Assembly: GCF_007830635.1 (NCBI RefSeq)
Contig: NZ_VLLA01000001.1
Span: forward strand, 467,868-531,867
Direction: 5' to 3'
Length of the DNA: 64,000 bases
From: Bradyrhizobium huanghuaihaiense
GTDB lineage: Bacteria; Pseudomonadota; Alphaproteobacteria; Rhizobiales; Xanthobacteraceae
Each line of letters begins with the position of its first letter. The first letter of the stretch is position 1. The notes under the pieces are model-generated. The model worked only from the letters and a program-made list of their open reading frames with translations. It was not told where the DNA came from and made no database searches. Of the stretch, positions 63,461 to 64,000 are shown in pieces. Made by a program: the position numbers and the translations under genes.

Positions 63461-64000
63461 CTAACCCAGAGTCTCGACCAGACGGTGCAGCGCCTGCGCC
63501 GTCGTTTCGCCATCCTGCACCAGCGCGAGGCGGATGTAGCCTGCGCCGGGATTGAATCCGTCAGGCTGCTGTCGCGCCAGAAAGCTGCCGGGCACCACGC
63601 GCACGCCTGCTTCCTTGAACAGCTTGAGCGTCACCGACACATCGTCGCCGATCTCGGAGGTGTTGAGCCAGACGCAAAAGCCGCCATCGGGCCGGCGGTA
63701 GCTGTAACGATTGCCGATGATCTGGTCGGCGAGATCGAACTTGATCCGGTACAGCCTGCGGTTCTCCTCGACATGCGCCTCGTCGCCATAGGCGACGGTC
63801 GCGACATGCTGGAGCGGCACCGGCACCTGAGGCGCCGCGATGTTGCGCAGCTCGAGGAACATGCCGATGAGCTTCTTGTCGCCGGCGGCGAAGCCGACGC
63901 GCAGGCCCGGCAGGTTGGAGCGCTTCGACAGCGACTGGAACGCGACCACGCGGGTGAAATCGGGCCCGGCGCATTCCAGCGCGCTGCCCGGGGCCTCGCG
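63461..64000 (-). CDS. PLP-dependent aminotransferase, C-terminal part (runs off the window)
   Basis: The last about 180 residues of a class I/II aminotransferase are visible. The PLP-binding Lys is in FQSLSKRSNLPGLRVGF, and the Arg binding the substrate carboxylate is likely in AGYIRLALVQ near the end. Text such as VPLQHVATVAYGDEAHVEENR fits succinyldiaminopimelate or aspartate-type aminotransferases (DapC-like), but the N-terminus is outside. The reading frame is open to base 64000. Confidence 0.8.
   Translation of the reverse strand, partial: REAPGSALECAGPDFTRVVAFQSLSKRSNLPGLRVGFAAGDKKLIGMFLELRNIAAPQVPVPLQHVATVAYGDEAHVEENRRLYRIKFDLADQIIGNRYSYRRPDGGFCVWLNTSEIGDDVSVTLKLFKEAGVRVVPGSFLARQQPDGFNPGAGYIRLALVQDGETTAQALHRLVETLG

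Overview
The window is GC-rich alphaproteobacterial chromosome, and everything points to Bradyrhizobium or a very close relative. The reasons are a tts box in front of a NopD-like type III effector, a BA14K-type protein, the gene order around mnmE-mnmG-rsmG-parA-parB, a parS cluster, and several families of interspersed palindromic repeats of the kind common in Bradyrhizobium intergenic regions. The identification is an inference; no rRNA or tRNA gene is present to confirm it.

Layout. 1-1460: two small secreted proteins and a repeat pair. 1459-7000: Flp/Tad pilus genes cpaB-cpaC-cpaD-cpaE, a convergent TadD-like TPR lipoprotein and a PilZ protein. 7226-19074: the yifB/comM gene, split between its N-terminal domain and the AAA+ Walker A by about 10.3 kb of foreign DNA (7871-18171). 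The insert carries a small ORF, a large serine recombinase with an internal deletion and frameshift, a ParB-fold protein, an AIPR-family protein with a nuclease-like N-terminus (candidate phage defence), an IS1380-family element plus an older solo left end, and a SUMO-protease type III effector under a tts box. 19187-22001: a secreted hypothetical and a hybrid histidine kinase. 22141-26873: an operon-like run hisB-DUF2628-hisH-hisA-hisF-hisE-coaA on the minus strand. 27127-30326: hslV-GNAT-DUF2585-hslU. 30516-34609: a polytopic membrane protein, then Tim44-like, mltA and smr on the minus strand.

35024-49640 is the classical alphaproteobacterial origin/partition neighbourhood: secB, then dnaQ-coaE-maf-ppsR on the minus strand, a 457-bp intergenic region with five GANTC sites that I propose as oriC, then hemJ, rho with a strong terminator, mnmE, a cluster of parS palindromes, mnmG, rsmG, parA, parB, and the convergent leuS-lptE-holA group. 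The usual hemE between the origin and hemJ is absent.

49627-64000: leuS, two convergent GGDEF genes, a YggS-type PLP protein, a hydratase-family protein, an L,D-transpeptidase, an orphan OmpR-type regulator, a cyclic-nucleotide-binding protein, xth, a LolA-like carrier, ftsK and the 3' part of an aminotransferase gene running off the window.

The core genome is ordinary. The unusual parts are the yifB-inserted element, which combines a phage-defence candidate with a plant-interaction effector, and the origin/parS region.
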